Below, piece by piece: positions 8,700 through 18,135 of a DNA stretch of 36,578 nucleotides. How positions within the stretch are numbered: position 1 is the stretch's first letter; the number at the start of each line of letters is the position of its first letter. Under the pieces are notes generated by a model that was given only the letters and a program-made list of their open reading frames with translations, ran no database searches and was not told the DNA's origin. The DNA is taken from assembly GCA_937871935.1 (NCBI GenBank), contig CALMQI010000076.1, forward strand, positions 1 through 36,578. Direction: 5' to 3'. The translations under genes were made by a program, and so were the position numbers. Source of the stretch: an uncultured Burkholderiales bacterium. Lineage in GTDB: Bacteria; Pseudomonadota; Gammaproteobacteria; Burkholderiales; Burkholderiaceae_C.

Positions 8700-9584
8700 T
8701 CAGGATTCGGTCAGTCCCAGTTTGTCGAGCAAGCCGTTCAACTCGTCGGTCGAGCCGAACGCGATGGCCACCTCGCCCCGCTCGCCGCGACGGTGCAACC
8801 GAATTTCCACGCGGGCGGTCAGCTTGTCGGCCAGCTGCTCTTCGAGCCGCTCGATGTCGCGTGACTTCTTGTGGGCCGAGGGACGCGAAGCTGCCGAGCT
8901 GTCGCGGGCCTGCAGCAATCGCGTCGACTGACGCTCGGCCTCGCGCACCGACAACTGCTTGCCGACGATCTCGTGCGCCAGCAGGATCTGCTGCGCCGAA
9001 GGCAGCGACACCAGCGTGCGCGCGTGACCCATCTCGATGTCGCCGGCCATCAGCATTTTCTGCACCGGCGCGCTCAAGGTGAGCAGGCGCATCAGGTTGG
9101 TCGCGGCGCTGCGCGAGCGGCCCACGGCCTGGGCCGCCTGCTCGTGCGTGAGACCGAAATCGTCGATCAGTCGCTGCAGGCCTTGCGCCTCTTCGAGGGG
9201 GTTGAGGTCCTCACGCTGGATGTTCTCGACGAGCGCCATCACCGCGGCAGCGTCATCGGCGACTTCGCGCACCAGCACCGGCACCTCGTCCAGGCCCGCG
9301 AGGGTGGCCGCGCGGACGCGGCGCTCGCCGGCGATGATCTCGTAGCGTCCCTCGCCGACCGGGCGCACCAGAACCGGCTGCATCAACCCTTGGCGCTTGA
9401 TGCTGTCGGCAAGATCCGCGAGAGCGCCCTCGTCCATGCGTGTGCGAGGCTGGTACTTGCCTGGCTGGATCAGCTTGATCTTCAGGGCGGTGGGCGCACC
9501 GGCGGCGGGTGGAACGTCGGCGAGTTTCGGGCCGAGCAGCGCTTCGAGCCCCATCCCCAGGCCCTTGGGTTTCTTGGTGACCAT
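8700..9584 (-). CDS. parB: Chromosome partitioning protein ParB
   Basis: A 294-residue ParB/Spo0J. It starts with the typical basic tail ([15 protein letters not shown]), followed by the CTP-binding domain with GERRVRAA at residues 87-94 and [16 protein letters not shown] at about 120-135. The helix-turn-helix ([20 protein letters not shown]) spans about 146-165, and a C-terminal dimerisation segment follows. It loads at parS and spreads as a CTP-dependent clamp, working with ParA. Two parS sites lie 2.7-3.7 kb upstream in rsmG and mnmG. The ATG at 9584 was preferred over a GTG two codons earlier because family members begin there. Unusually, parB is separated from parA by an acetyltransferase gene and an opposite-strand argC. 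Confidence 0.95.
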   Translation of the reverse strand: MVTKKPKGLGMGLEALLGPKLADVPPAAGAPTALKIKLIQPGKYQPRTRMDEGALADLADSIKRQGLMQPVLVRPVGEGRYEIIAGERRVRAATLAGLDEVPVLVREVADDAAAVMALVENIQREDLNPLEEAQGLQRLIDDFGLTHEQAAQAVGRSRSAATNLMRLLTLSAPVQKMLMAGDIEMGHARTLVSLPSAQQILLAHEIVGKQLSVREAERQSTRLLQARDSSAASRPSAHKKSRDIERLEEQLADKLTARVEIRLHRRGERGEVAIAFGSTDELNGLLDKLGLTES

Positions 9585-9699
9585 GGCCACGATTGTCGGC
9601 CATCGCGCCGGCTCGCCTTCGCGCGTCGCTCCCGCGACGGGCCGGCGGCGGTTATCCTTCGACCGCGCAGGCGCATGGCCTGCGGCAAAGGATCCTGCG

Positions 9700-10644
9700 A
9701 TGAACTGGAAGGTCTACGTCGACGGTCAGGAAGGCACCACGGGGCTGCGCATCCACGAGTTGCTGGCCCGTCGGCCCGACATCGAGATGCTGCGAATTGA
9801 CGCCGATCGCCGCAAGGACGTGCCCGAGCGCGCCCGGCTGCTCAACGCGGCCGATGTGGCCTTCTTGTGTCTGCCCGACGCAGCGGCCCGCGAGGCCGCC
9901 GCGCTGGTGACCAATCCGCGCACCTGCGTCATCGACGCGAGCACGGCGCATCGTACGGCCGAGGACTGGGCGTTCGGGCTGCCCGAACTTACCCGCGGCC
10001 AGCGCGATCGCCTGCGGCAGGCCAAGCGCATCACCAATCCGGGCTGCCACGCCACGGGCTTCATCCTGTTGGTGCGGCCGCTGATCGAGGCCGGTCTACT
10101 CGACCCGTCCGCCCGGCTGACCGTTCAGTCGATCACCGGCTATTCTGGCGGCGGCCGCAAGATGATCGAGCAGTACGAAGCTGCGCCGCGCGATCCGCGG
10201 CTGGCGGCGCCCAGGCCGTACGGACTGTCGCTGGCCCACAAGCACATTCCCGAGATGATGGTGCGCACCGGCTTGCTTCAGCGGCCCATCTTCATGCCCA
10301 TCGTCGCCAGCTTCTACAAGGGTTTAACTGTAAGTGTGCCCTTGCATTTGACTGTGCTGGCGCCGAACGCCGACGCGCGGGCCCTGCACATGGCACTGCG
10401 TCATCACTACGAAGGTGAGTCGTTCATCCGGGTGCTCCCTTTGTCGGACCCGGGGAATCTGGACGAAGGGTACTTCGACGTGCAGGGTTGCAACGACACC
10501 AATCGATGTGATCTTGGTGTGTTCGGCAACACCGATCAAGTCATCCTGATGGCGCGCCTGGACAACCTGGGCAAGGGGGCGAGCGGCGCCGCAGTCCAGT
10601 CGATGAACGTGCACCTGGGCGTCGACGAGGGTCTGGGGCTCTGA
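9700..10644 (+). CDS. argC: N-acetyl-gamma-glutamyl-phosphate reductase, short (type 2) form
   Basis: A 314-residue enzyme of arginine biosynthesis that reduces N-acetylglutamyl phosphate to the semialdehyde with NADPH. The N-terminal motif [13 protein letters not shown] and the catalytic [10 protein letters not shown], with Cys at residue 116, are clear, as are [17 protein letters not shown] and LAHKHIPEM. The length of about 310 residues and the DGQEGTTG opening mark the shorter ArgC group rather than the ~340-residue form. The ribosome site AAGGA lies about 7 bp before the ATG. The gene stands alone on the plus strand between parB and the GNAT gene, both on the minus strand. No other arginine gene is nearby. 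Confidence 0.95.
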   Translation: MNWKVYVDGQEGTTGLRIHELLARRPDIEMLRIDADRRKDVPERARLLNAADVAFLCLPDAAAREAAALVTNPRTCVIDASTAHRTAEDWAFGLPELTRGQRDRLRQAKRITNPGCHATGFILLVRPLIEAGLLDPSARLTVQSITGYSGGGRKMIEQYEAAPRDPRLAAPRPYGLSLAHKHIPEMMVRTGLLQRPIFMPIVASFYKGLTVSVPLHLTVLAPNADARALHMALRHHYEGESFIRVLPLSDPGNLDEGYFDVQGCNDTNRCDLGVFGNTDQVILMARLDNLGKGASGAAVQSMNVHLGVDEGLGL

Positions 10645-10668
10645 GCGGGTGCCCGACCGCACGCCCGT

Positions 10669-11457
10669 TCACGCCTCCGCAGGATCCGGCGTTCGGTAAT
10701 GGTAGGCGTAGGCGTCGTCGAAGCCCAGCCTTTGGTAGACCGCGCGTGCCGGCAGGTTGTTGGCGTCGACCTGCAGGTAAGCGATCCGCGCGCCCTGGCG
10801 ACTGGCGAAGGACAGCAGATGAGCGCACAGCTGCCGCGATAGACCTGTGCCGCGCTCGGCCTCGGCCGTGAAGATGTCGTAGAGGCCGACCATGTCGGCT
10901 TCTACGGCGAACTGGCCGCAGGCGATGAATCTGCCAGTTTCCCGGCGGCGCAGGGCCCAGCCCTCGAACGGGACCGGCGATAGCTCCAGGCGTTGTGCAT
11001 GCGCCTGTTGCTGCGAAATCGGTGATCCGCGCAACTGACCGACCGTCTGCGCGAAGGCAGCATGGCCGAGTCGCACCAGCGTCAGGCCATCAGGCCATGA
11101 CTCTGGCGGCTTAGCTGTTAAGTTGGCGCACACCATCACCCGCGTGTCGTCCAGCGTCTGCAGGCCCAGGGCGTCGAGTTGCTGATCGAGCGTCGTCGGT
11201 TGGGAGAACGGGGTGATTCGAACCACGAAAGGGAGTTGCGCCTGCGCCAGGACGTTCCTGCACAACTCCAGGCGCTGCTCGAGCGCCAGATGCCCATGCG
11301 CGACGGCGTTCACGCAGCGCGCGCGCTTTGCCTTGCCAGGGCAGAAGCGGACGAGCCAGCCGTCGATCCACCGCTGCTGTGGTGGTGCACTGGCATTCAA
11401 CCCGGCATCTTCGACACGGGACAGCAGCGCCCGTGGGAACAGGGGATTCAGCAGCAT
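10669..11457 (-). CDS. GNAT family N-acetyltransferase
   Basis: A 262-residue protein with a divergent N-terminal half and a clear GNAT acetyl-CoA-binding C-terminal half. LYDIFTAEAERGTGLSRQLC at about residues 192-211 corresponds to the V/I-x-x-x-x-R/Q-G-x-G loop. ARIAYLQVDANNLPARAVYQ with RLGF is the typical motif B end. The substrate is unknown. The start ATG at 11457 overlaps the parA stop by one base (TGATG), indicating translational coupling to parA; a GTG three bases upstream is an alternative. This order (parA then an acetyltransferase) is unusual, as parB normally follows. Confidence 0.85.
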   Translation of the reverse strand: MLLNPLFPRALLSRVEDAGLNASAPPQQRWIDGWLVRFCPGKAKRARCVNAVAHGHLALEQRLELCRNVLAQAQLPFVVRITPFSQPTTLDQQLDALGLQTLDDTRVMVCANLTAKPPESWPDGLTLVRLGHAAFAQTVGQLRGSPISQQQAHAQRLELSPVPFEGWALRRRETGRFIACGQFAVEADMVGLYDIFTAEAERGTGLSRQLCAHLLSFASRQGARIAYLQVDANNLPARAVYQRLGFDDAYAYHYRTPDPAEA

Positions 11458-12227
11458 CACATGCGTTTGACGCGAGCCACCATTTCGCGGGCGAACTCCA
11501 GGTACGCCTGCGCACCGCGGGCGCTAGGGTCGAAGATGACGCCCGGCTGCCCGTAGCTGGGCGCCTCGGCCAAGCGTACGTTGCGGGGAATCACGGTGTT
11601 GAACACCTTGTCGCCGAAGTGGCCCTTGAGTTGTTCGCTCACCTGCTGCTGAAGCGTGATGCGCGGGTCGTACATCACCCGGAGCAGTCCGATGATCTCC
11701 AGCTCCCGGTTCAGGTTGGCGTGCACTCGCTTGATCGTGTTGACCAGATCGGTCAAGCCCTCGAGTGCGAAGTACTCGCACTGCATCGGCACGATGACCC
11801 CGTGCGCGCTGCACAGGCCGTTGAGCGTCAGCAAGCTGAGGCTCGGGGGACAGTCGATGATCACCAGGTCGTATTCGTCGAGCACGGGCACGAGCGCGAC
11901 GCGCAGCCGGCGTTCGCGATGTTCAAGATCGACCAGCTCGACCTCCGCCCCGGCCAGTTCGCGATTCGCCCCCAGCACATCGTAGCCACCCACTTTGGAG
12001 GCGCAACGGACATCGGCCACCGTGGCGGTTCCGAGCAGCACGTCATACACCGTTCGCGCGAGCGAGCGTTTGTCGACACCTGAACCCATCGTGGCGTTGC
12101 CCTGCGGGTCGAGATCCACGAGCAGGACACGCTGGTTCAGAGTGGCCAGACCTGCGGCGAGATTCACGGTGGTGGTGGTCTTGCCGACGCCCCCTTTTTG
12201 ATTCGCAATGCAGAACACCTTCGCCAT
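11457..12227 (-). CDS. parA: Chromosome partitioning ATPase ParA (Soj type)
   Basis: A 256-residue ParA/Soj. It has the deviant Walker A motif KGGVGKTTTT at residues 11-20, the A' motif DLDPQGNAT at about 38-46, and Walker B-type IIDCPPS near 124-130. It lacks an N-terminal DNA-binding extension, as expected for chromosomal rather than plasmid ParA. It binds nucleoid DNA when ATP-bound and moves ParB-parS complexes. It follows rsmG after 39 bp and leads into the coupled GNAT gene. The order mnmG-rsmG-parA is the classic origin-proximal arrangement. Confidence 0.96.
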   Translation of the reverse strand: MAKVFCIANQKGGVGKTTTTVNLAAGLATLNQRVLLVDLDPQGNATMGSGVDKRSLARTVYDVLLGTATVADVRCASKVGGYDVLGANRELAGAEVELVDLEHRERRLRVALVPVLDEYDLVIIDCPPSLSLLTLNGLCSAHGVIVPMQCEYFALEGLTDLVNTIKRVHANLNRELEIIGLLRVMYDPRITLQQQVSEQLKGHFGDKVFNTVIPRNVRLAEAPSYGQPGVIFDPSARGAQAYLEFAREMVARVKRM

Positions 12228-12266
12228 GGCGTCAGTATCGCCGCTCGCCTTGTGCCGGCCGGCGCA

Positions 12267-12929
12267 TTAGTTGGGTCGAATCCACACCAGGCAGCGGGCA
12301 GCGTCCAAGCCGGGTACGCGCAGTGGTTCCACGTGAAACACCGAAGTCCCCGGGCGCAGGCTGGCCACCTCTTCCGCCGGATCGACGCCCTTCATCGCGG
12401 CCCACACACCCTGCTCCGACAGGCAGTGCCGGCTCGCTGCGGTGAACTCACCCAGAGCAGAGAGCGCTCGGCAAGTGATCAGGTCGAAAGCCGGCAGCGC
12501 AGGCAACGACTCGGCTCGTCCGTGAATCGCTTCCAGATTGCCCAACTGGAGCTCACCCGCCGCCTGCCGTACGAAAGCAGCCTTCTTGGCCACTGCGTCC
12601 ACGGTGGTGACGCGCCAATCGGGCCTGGCAACCGCGATCACCAACCCAGGCAGGCCGGCACCGCTGCCGACGTCGAGAACCCGGATCGCCCGCCCGCCGG
12701 CCCAGCGCACCATTGGAGGCAAGACCGCCAGGCAGTCCAGCACGTGTTGCTGCAGGATCGGCCCGTGGCCGCGGATCGCGCTCAGGTTGTAGACAGTGCT
12801 CCACCGGGCCAACATACCGATGAATCGCAGCAACTGCCCGCGCTGTTCGGCGTCGAGTACGACGCCAAGCTCCCGAGCCCCAGCCATCAGCCGAGCTTCA
12901 AGTGCCGCACCGTCGCCCACCGCGGTCAC
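12267..12929 (-). CDS. rsmG: 16S rRNA (guanine527-N7)-methyltransferase RsmG (GidB)
   Basis: A 220-residue methyltransferase that modifies G527 of 16S rRNA. The SAM-binding motif VLDVGSGAGLPGL lies at residues 84-96, preceded by the GidB-type WSTVYNLSAIR and followed by TCRALSALGEF. It starts with GTG directly after the mnmG stop (TGA-GTG), so the two are co-translated. Loss of this gene gives low-level streptomycin resistance in other bacteria. A parS-like 16-mer lies inside its 3' part. Confidence 0.95.
   Translation of the reverse strand: MTAVGDGAALEARLMAGARELGVVLDAEQRGQLLRFIGMLARWSTVYNLSAIRGHGPILQQHVLDCLAVLPPMVRWAGGRAIRVLDVGSGAGLPGLVIAVARPDWRVTTVDAVAKKAAFVRQAAGELQLGNLEAIHGRAESLPALPAFDLITCRALSALGEFTAASRHCLSEQGVWAAMKGVDPAEEVASLRPGTSVFHVEPLRVPGLDAARCLVWIRPN
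12325..12340. other. parS-like ParB binding site inside rsmG
   Basis: GGTTCCACGTGAAACA matches the bacterial parS consensus TGTTTCACGTGAAACA at 14 of 16 positions. The central CACGTG and the whole right half (GTGAAACA) are exact. Confidence 0.8.
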
Positions 12930-14897
12930 TCAGGCGGCCAACGAACCACTGTCGTTCGACTCACTGACTACGCGCGCTCGATAGCCCTTGCGGAGATGGA
13001 TCAACAACAGGCTGATCGCGGCAGGCGTCACTCCAGAAATCCGAGAGGCCTGACCCAGTGTGGCTGGCCGCGCTTGGGCCAGGCGTTGGCGAACCTCGAA
13101 ACCGAGCGCTGTGACCGCGCCGAAGTCGAAGTCGTCGGGAACGGGTAGTGACTCGAGTTGCGCTGCGCGGGTGACGTCGTCGATCTGCTTGTCGATATAG
13201 CCGGCGTACTTGATCGAGACTTCCAGTTGCTCGATCACCGTGTCGGCCAGCGTTGAACCAAGCTGATCGCGCAAGGTTTCACGTGAAACAGCCCCGGGGC
13301 GTTGAGCCCAGTGCGCCGCCTCGCAGACTGCATCGAAGCCGACCGTCGGCCGCTTCAGGAGCTCAGCCAGGTTGTACTCATGGTCCAGCGCCTTGCCGAA
13401 GAGCCGCTCCGCCACCTCCGGCGCCAGGTGTCCCGGTTGAATCCAGGTCGACTTGAGCCGCTCCGACTCACGCGTGAGTGCATCACGTTTGCGGTTGAAC
13501 TGACCCCAGCGAAGATCGCTCACAAGGCCCAGTTGCCGCCCCAACTCCGTCAACCGCAGGTCGGCGTTGTCCTCGCGCAGTTGCAGACGGTATTCGGCCC
13601 GGCTCGTGAACATGCGGTAGGGTTCGTTCACCCCCTTGGTCACCAGATCGTCCACCAGCACGCCCAAGTAGGCTTGGTCGCGCCGCAGGGAGAAGGGCTC
13701 CCTCTGCAGCGCCGCCAAGGCTGCTTGCGCGCCCGCATACAAACCCTGGGCGGCCGCCTCCTCGTAGCCCGTGGTGCCGTTGATCTGTCCAGCGAAGAAC
13801 AGCCCACGGATGGCTCGCGTCTCGAAACTTGACGCCAGCCCGCGCGGATCAAAATAGTCGTACTCGATTGCGTAGCCCGGGCGAAGAATGTGGGCCCGCT
13901 CCAGACCCGCCATCGTGCGCAGCGCTGCGAGCTGCACATCGAACGGTAGTGAGGTCGAAACGCCGTTCGGATAGACCTCATGCGTCGCGAGCCCCTCGGG
14001 CTCCAAGAAGATCTGGTGCGAATCCTTGTCGGCGAATCGGTTGATCTTGTCCTCGATGCTAGGGCAATAGCGCGGCCCGATACCTTCGATGACCCCAGTG
14101 AACATCGGGCTGCGGTCGAATCCGGAGCGAATCACCGCATGCGTGCGCGCGTTGGTATGCGTGATCCAGCACGGCACCTGCCGGGGATGCAGGGCGGCAT
14201 TACCCAGAAAGCCAAAGACAGGCACTGGATCCAGATCGCCGGGCTGTTCAGTCAACTTGGAGTAGTCGATGGTGCGCCCGTCGATGCGTGGCGGGGTGCC
14301 GGTCTTCAATCGACCCCGCGGCAGATCGAGCTCACGGAGCCGGGCTGCCAACGACTGTGACGGCGGATCGCCGGCCCGCCCACCCGCATGGTTCTGCAAT
14401 CCCACGTGGATACGACCGTCGAGAAAGGTGCCGGCTGTGAGCACCACACTCCTAGCCATAAAGCGAACGCCCACTTGCGTGATAACACCCGTGATACGGT
14501 CACCAGTCAGGATCAAATCATCGACTGCTTGCTGAAACAGAAGCAAGTTCGGCTGGTTCTCCAGGCGACGGCGGATCGCAGACTTGTACAAGATGCGGTC
14601 CGCCTGAGCGCGAGTGGCGCGCACGGCCGGCCCTTTCGACCGGTTGAGGATGCGGAACTGGATGCCCGCCTCGTCGGTAGCCTCGGCCATCGCACCGCCC
14701 AGTGCATCGATCTCCTTGACGAGATGGCCTTTGCCAATGCCGCCGATCGACGGGTTGCAGCTCATCTGGCCCAGCGTCTCGATGTTGTGCGTCAACAGCA
14801 GGGTTTGACAGCCCATCCGAGCCGCCGCCAGCGCCGCCTCGGTGCCGGCGTGCCCGCCACCGATCACAATCACATCAAACTGGCCCGGGTACCACAT
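12930..14897 (-). CDS. mnmG: tRNA uridine-5-carboxymethylaminomethyl modification enzyme MnmG (GidA)
   Basis: A 655-residue FAD enzyme which, with MnmE, builds the (carboxymethyl)aminomethyl group on wobble U34 of several tRNAs. The dinucleotide motif [13 protein letters not shown] lies at about residues 10-22. [21 protein letters not shown] and [20 protein letters not shown] are diagnostic family signatures. The start was set at the ATG at 14897; an in-frame extension of 17 codons upstream is not family-like. It heads the mnmG-rsmG-parA-GNAT run. A TACAAT sequence about 36 bp upstream may be its -10. A near-perfect parS lies within the gene. Confidence 0.97.
   Translation of the reverse strand: MWYPGQFDVIVIGGGHAGTEAALAAARMGCQTLLLTHNIETLGQMSCNPSIGGIGKGHLVKEIDALGGAMAEATDEAGIQFRILNRSKGPAVRATRAQADRILYKSAIRRRLENQPNLLLFQQAVDDLILTGDRITGVITQVGVRFMARSVVLTAGTFLDGRIHVGLQNHAGGRAGDPPSQSLAARLRELDLPRGRLKTGTPPRIDGRTIDYSKLTEQPGDLDPVPVFGFLGNAALHPRQVPCWITHTNARTHAVIRSGFDRSPMFTGVIEGIGPRYCPSIEDKINRFADKDSHQIFLEPEGLATHEVYPNGVSTSLPFDVQLAALRTMAGLERAHILRPGYAIEYDYFDPRGLASSFETRAIRGLFFAGQINGTTGYEEAAAQGLYAGAQAALAALQREPFSLRRDQAYLGVLVDDLVTKGVNEPYRMFTSRAEYRLQLREDNADLRLTELGRQLGLVSDLRWGQFNRKRDALTRESERLKSTWIQPGHLAPEVAERLFGKALDHEYNLAELLKRPTVGFDAVCEAAHWAQRPGAVSRETLRDQLGSTLADTVIEQLEVSIKYAGYIDKQIDDVTRAAQLESLPVPDDFDFGAVTALGFEVRQRLAQARPATLGQASRISGVTPAAISLLLIHLRKGYRARVVSESNDSGSLAA
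13275..13290. other. parS site inside mnmG
   Basis: GGTTTCACGTGAAACA matches the consensus parS TGTTTCACGTGAAACA at 15 of 16 positions; only the first base differs. It is the best parS in the window and lies about 3.7 kb from parB. Confidence 0.88.
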
Positions 14898-14933
14898 CGG
14901 ATCTGCTCGTCCTGCTATCGCGCGAGAGCCGCG

Positions 14934-14939
14934 ATTGTA
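14934..14939 (-). promoter_or_regulatory. Candidate -10 element (TACAAT) for mnmG
   Basis: Read on the minus strand, TACAAT lies about 36 bp before the mnmG ATG, in the short gap facing the divergent Crp/Fnr-type gene. No clear -35 partner is visible. Confidence 0.3.
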
Positions 14940-14974
14940 GGAACCCACCCAGAGTCCTGCTGCGTCTTCCTGCT

Positions 14975-15676
14975 GTGCCCATGCACGTGCCTATGTCGAT
15001 CATCGATACGCCGAATCTTCCTCTTGACCGACTATCGACCCTTTATCCGGTGCTCGACGAATTGCCGGCGACCCTTCGTCAGCAGGTCCTGCACAACGAG
15101 TCGCGCCTGGTCCACGCCACAGCCGGTCACGTGCTCTTCAATGAAGGCGCACCCTGCCAGGGCTTTCCACTGATGCTGAGCGGGGAGATCCGGGTGGCCC
15201 GGGGCTCGCCCGAAGGCCGCGCGCTCGAGCTTTACCGCGTGGCGCCGGGTGAAATTTGCGTGGTCTCGACCTCGTGCCTGTTCGGGCATCTGCCATTGGT
15301 CGCGCATGGCGTCGCGATCAACCCTTGCGTGTTGCTGGCCTTGTCGCCCGCCGGCTTCGAGCAATGGATGGTTGCCGAGCCGTTTCGCCGCTTCGTGATG
15401 GGCGTCTTCGCCGACCGCCTGGCGGAGCTGATGGCCCTGGTCGAGGCGGTTGCCTTCCAGCGCCTGGACCGGCGGCTCGCCGCCGCCTTGCTCGGTCGCG
15501 GCGCCGCCATCGCCGTCACGCATCAGGTGCTCGCCGACGAGCTGGGCACGGTCCGCGAGATCGTGACTCGTCTGCTCAAGCGGTTCGAGCGCGACGGCTG
15601 GGTCCGGCTGGCGCGCGAGCGCATCGAGTTGCTCGATGCCCCTGCCCTGCGCAAGCTCGCGGCCGGTCCTCGGTGA
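14975..15676 (+). CDS. Crp/Fnr family transcriptional regulator (cysteine-containing sensor domain)
   Basis: A regulator of up to 233 residues, with a cyclic-nucleotide-binding-fold N-terminal half and a Crp-type winged helix ([18 protein letters not shown]) near the C-terminus. The sensor half lacks the GEL...RSA phosphate-binding cassette of true cAMP receptors. It has four cysteines (about 61, 95, 101 and 118 in the longest reading), which suggests redox, heme or other gas sensing rather than cAMP; this is inference. The start is uncertain: GTG at 14975, ATG at 14981 or ATG at 14993, none with a strong ribosome site. It is divergent from mnmG and is followed by a DUF2892 gene with a CRP/FNR-like operator at its 3' end. 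Confidence 0.88.
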   Translation: MPMHVPMSIIDTPNLPLDRLSTLYPVLDELPATLRQQVLHNESRLVHATAGHVLFNEGAPCQGFPLMLSGEIRVARGSPEGRALELYRVAPGEICVVSTSCLFGHLPLVAHGVAINPCVLLALSPAGFEQWMVAEPFRRFVMGVFADRLAELMALVEAVAFQRLDRRLAAALLGRGAAIAVTHQVLADELGTVREIVTRLLKRFERDGWVRLARERIELLDAPALRKLAAGPR

Positions 15677-15687
15677 CCCAGATCACA
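15672..15687. promoter_or_regulatory. CRP/FNR-type operator between the regulator and the DUF2892 gene
   Basis: GGTGA-CCCAGA-TCACA matches the CRP/FNR-family palindrome TGTGA-N6-TCACA with one mismatch. It overlaps the stop codon of the Crp/Fnr-type gene and lies about 70 bp before the DUF2892 ATG, a usual distance for control of that gene by the adjacent regulator. Confidence 0.6.
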
Positions 15688-15757
15688 GACCGATCAGTCC
15701 CGCGCGCGCACAGTGCACCGCAGTCGCCACCTGTCGTGGCGCATTGCAGGAGCTCGC

Positions 15758-15952
15758 ATGAAACTCAATGTCGGCGGCCTTGACCGCGCACTTCGTATCG
15801 TGGCCGGTGCCGCGCTCGTGGGACTTACCGTTGCCGGCACCATTGGCGCCTGGGGCTGGATCGGCGTCGTGCCGCTGGCCACCGGATTGTTCGGCTTCTG
15901 CCCGATCTACCCTCTGCTCGGGCTGAACACGTGCCCGATGAAGAAGGCCTGA
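15758..15952 (+). CDS. DUF2892 small inner-membrane protein (YgaP-type)
   Basis: A 64-residue protein with the DUF2892 pattern. MKLNVGGLDRALRIVAGAAL begins the first membrane helix, and a second hydrophobic helix runs into GFCPIYPLLGLNTCP, the family's conserved cysteine-proline ending. The ribosome site AGGAG lies 5-6 bp before the ATG at 15758. Upstream are a CRP/FNR-like operator (15672-15687) and a 6-bp hairpin (CGCCAC...GTGGCG, 15725-15741). The neighbouring Crp/Fnr-type regulator probably controls it. Function is unknown; related domains occur in membrane-bound rhodaneses, suggesting sulfur or redox chemistry. Confidence 0.9.
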   Translation: MKLNVGGLDRALRIVAGAALVGLTVAGTIGAWGWIGVVPLATGLFGFCPIYPLLGLNTCPMKKA

Positions 15953-15970
15953 GCGCGCGTCAACCGCCCC

Positions 15971-18133
15971 TCAATGCGGCTTGGCTTGCCAGGCTGCCTG
16001 CGATGAGCCGGTGACTGTACGCAAATCGTGGCTGACGCCACCGGCGTCGAGTGCAATCACGCGATCGACACTGGCGATCGTTTCCGGCCGGTGCGCCACG
16101 ATCACGCGCGTCAGCTTCAGCTGACGCACCGCCTGGTTGACCAGGCGCTCGCGGTCCACGTCGAGCGCGCTGGTCGCCTCATCGAGGAACAGCACCTTCG
16201 GTCGCTTGTACAGGGCGCGCGCCAGCAGCACGCGCTGCTTCTGTCCGCCCGACAGGGTGGCGCCCATATCACCGATCAAGGTATGAAATCCCATCGGCAG
16301 TGCGGCGATCTCGTCGTGCACCGCCGCCAGGCGGGCGCATTCGACGATCCACTCGACGTCGGGACTCGGATCGAAGAAGCTGATGTTGTCGGCGATCGAG
16401 CCGGCGAATAGCGGCTCGTCCTGCATCACGGTGCCGACCATGGAGCGCCACGCCGTGGCGCCTAGCTGATCGAGCCGGCGGCCGCCGACGATCACCTCAC
16501 CCTGCCGCGGCGAGAGGATCCCAAGCATCAGCTTCACCAGGGTGGTCTTGCCGCAGCCGGACGGGCCGATGATGGCCACCGACTCACCAGGTTCGATCTC
16601 CAGGCTCACACGCTGGAGGACGTCGGGCTCGTGGTCCGAATACCGAAAGCTCACGTCGTGCAACTCGATTCGCGGTGGCTGCAACGGTTCGGACGGCGCC
16701 GAGACGGGCTCCAAGCTCGCCGGCTCCGGTTCGGCCAGCACGATGTCGGCCAATCGTTCGCCCTGCACCTTGAGCATGCGCAGCGCCGCCCACTTGTCGA
16801 TCAGCGCTGTGACGCGCGTGGAGAATTGCTCCTTGTAGGCAACGAACGCGAACAGCATGCCCACCGAGAACGCGTGATCGAGCACCAGCGAAGCACCAAC
16901 CCAGATCACCGCCACCCGCTCGAGCCCGAACAGGGCGCGATTGGCAACCGCCAGCGTGACGTCGTAGCGGCGAACAACGATATCGGCGTTCATTGCATCG
17001 ACCACCAGGTTCATGAAGCGCGACTGGCGGTCATGCTCGGCGCGGAATAGCTTGATGGCCATCACGCCGCGCAGCGATTCGAGAAAGTGGCTCGTCTTCT
17101 TGGCGTCGTGCACCAGCGCTTCCTCGGTCGCGCGTCGCATCGGCCCGAAGAGGGCCCAGCGCAGCAGCGCGTAGAGGCCGACGGCGACCAGCACCACCAC
17201 CGTCAGCAGTGGGCTGTACACGAACATCATCGCCAGCGTAGCCACGACCAGCAGGCCGTCGAGCAGCACCTCGAGAAAGCTCGTTGTCAGCGTCTTCTGA
17301 ATCTCCTGCACCGCGAAGAAGCGTGACCAGATGTCGCCCATGTGCCGCCGTTCGAACCAGCCGAGCGGCAGGCGCAGCAGATGCGAGAACACGTTGCCGA
17401 GCCACTGCAGGTTGAGCGTCGCCGACAGGTGCAGCACCGCCCAGGAACGAACCGCCGCGGCGGCGACCTGGATGATGACCAACAACGCGAAGCCGACGCC
17501 GAGCGTGACGAGCAGGTCGCGGTCCGCACTCACCAGCACGTCGTCGACCACCCACTGCATGAAGAACGGGCTCAGCAGAACAAAGAACTCCAGCACCAAT
17601 GCCAGCGTGAGGATCTGCGTGACCGAGCGCTTCAGCCCGCTGACGCGCCCCAGCAGCTGGGCGAAGCTCACCTGCCGGCGTTCGCGCCCGGCGGCAAAGC
17701 CGGCATCGGGCACCAGCTCGAGCGCCGCGCCCGTGAAGTGCCGCGACAGTTCGTCCAGACGCACGCGGCGCTCGCCGCGCGCCGGATCGTGGATCACCGC
17801 CTCGCGGCCGTTGATGCTCACCAGGACGACGAAGTGATTGAACTCCCAGTGCAGGATCGCGGGCAGCGGCATCATGTCGAGCTGTTCTGGCTCGGCGCGC
17901 ACCGCGCGCGGTTGCAGCCTCAGCGCACGCGCCGTCGCGGCCAGGTCCGCCAGCGTGGCGCCCTTCAGCGAGATCGCGAATCGCTGCCGCAGCGTGGGCA
18001 GGTCGACGTCCAGACCATGCGCGGCGGCCACCATCGCCAGGCAGGCCAGCCCGCACTCGGCCGCCTCGTTCTGCAGAATCACCGGTGTCCGCCGGCGGCC
18101 GAACCCGATGCGCAGTCTTCGCTCGGCCTTCAT
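15971..18133 (-). CDS. C39-peptidase-containing ABC exporter (PCAT) for a double-glycine leader peptide
   Basis: A 720-residue bifunctional exporter that removes a double-glycine leader and pumps the mature peptide across the inner membrane. The N-terminal C39 peptidase is intact: Q21, catalytic C27 in QNEAAECGLACLAM, H100 (FNHFVVL) and D116 (VIHDPARG). Six-helix transmembrane region follows at about 160-440. The ATPase has Walker A GPSGCGKTT, signature LSGGQKQR, Walker B VLFLDEATSALD and H-loop VIVAHRPETI. The start is the ATG at 18133, 2 bp after the HlyD stop. It is the third gene of the peptide-hlyD-exporter unit. No outer-membrane TolC partner is in the window. Confidence 0.94.
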   Translation of the reverse strand: MKAERRLRIGFGRRRTPVILQNEAAECGLACLAMVAAAHGLDVDLPTLRQRFAISLKGATLADLAATARALRLQPRAVRAEPEQLDMMPLPAILHWEFNHFVVLVSINGREAVIHDPARGERRVRLDELSRHFTGAALELVPDAGFAAGRERRQVSFAQLLGRVSGLKRSVTQILTLALVLEFFVLLSPFFMQWVVDDVLVSADRDLLVTLGVGFALLVIIQVAAAAVRSWAVLHLSATLNLQWLGNVFSHLLRLPLGWFERRHMGDIWSRFFAVQEIQKTLTTSFLEVLLDGLLVVATLAMMFVYSPLLTVVVLVAVGLYALLRWALFGPMRRATEEALVHDAKKTSHFLESLRGVMAIKLFRAEHDRQSRFMNLVVDAMNADIVVRRYDVTLAVANRALFGLERVAVIWVGASLVLDHAFSVGMLFAFVAYKEQFSTRVTALIDKWAALRMLKVQGERLADIVLAEPEPASLEPVSAPSEPLQPPRIELHDVSFRYSDHEPDVLQRVSLEIEPGESVAIIGPSGCGKTTLVKLMLGILSPRQGEVIVGGRRLDQLGATAWRSMVGTVMQDEPLFAGSIADNISFFDPSPDVEWIVECARLAAVHDEIAALPMGFHTLIGDMGATLSGGQKQRVLLARALYKRPKVLFLDEATSALDVDRERLVNQAVRQLKLTRVIVAHRPETIASVDRVIALDAGGVSHDLRTVTGSSQAAWQAKPH

Positions 18134-18135
18134 CG

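Noticed and set aside
9640-9665. DnaA box (TTATCC...) near argC suggesting oriC
   Set aside because: A single partial match (TTATCCTTC) without a cluster or AT-rich region; not evidence for an origin inside the window.
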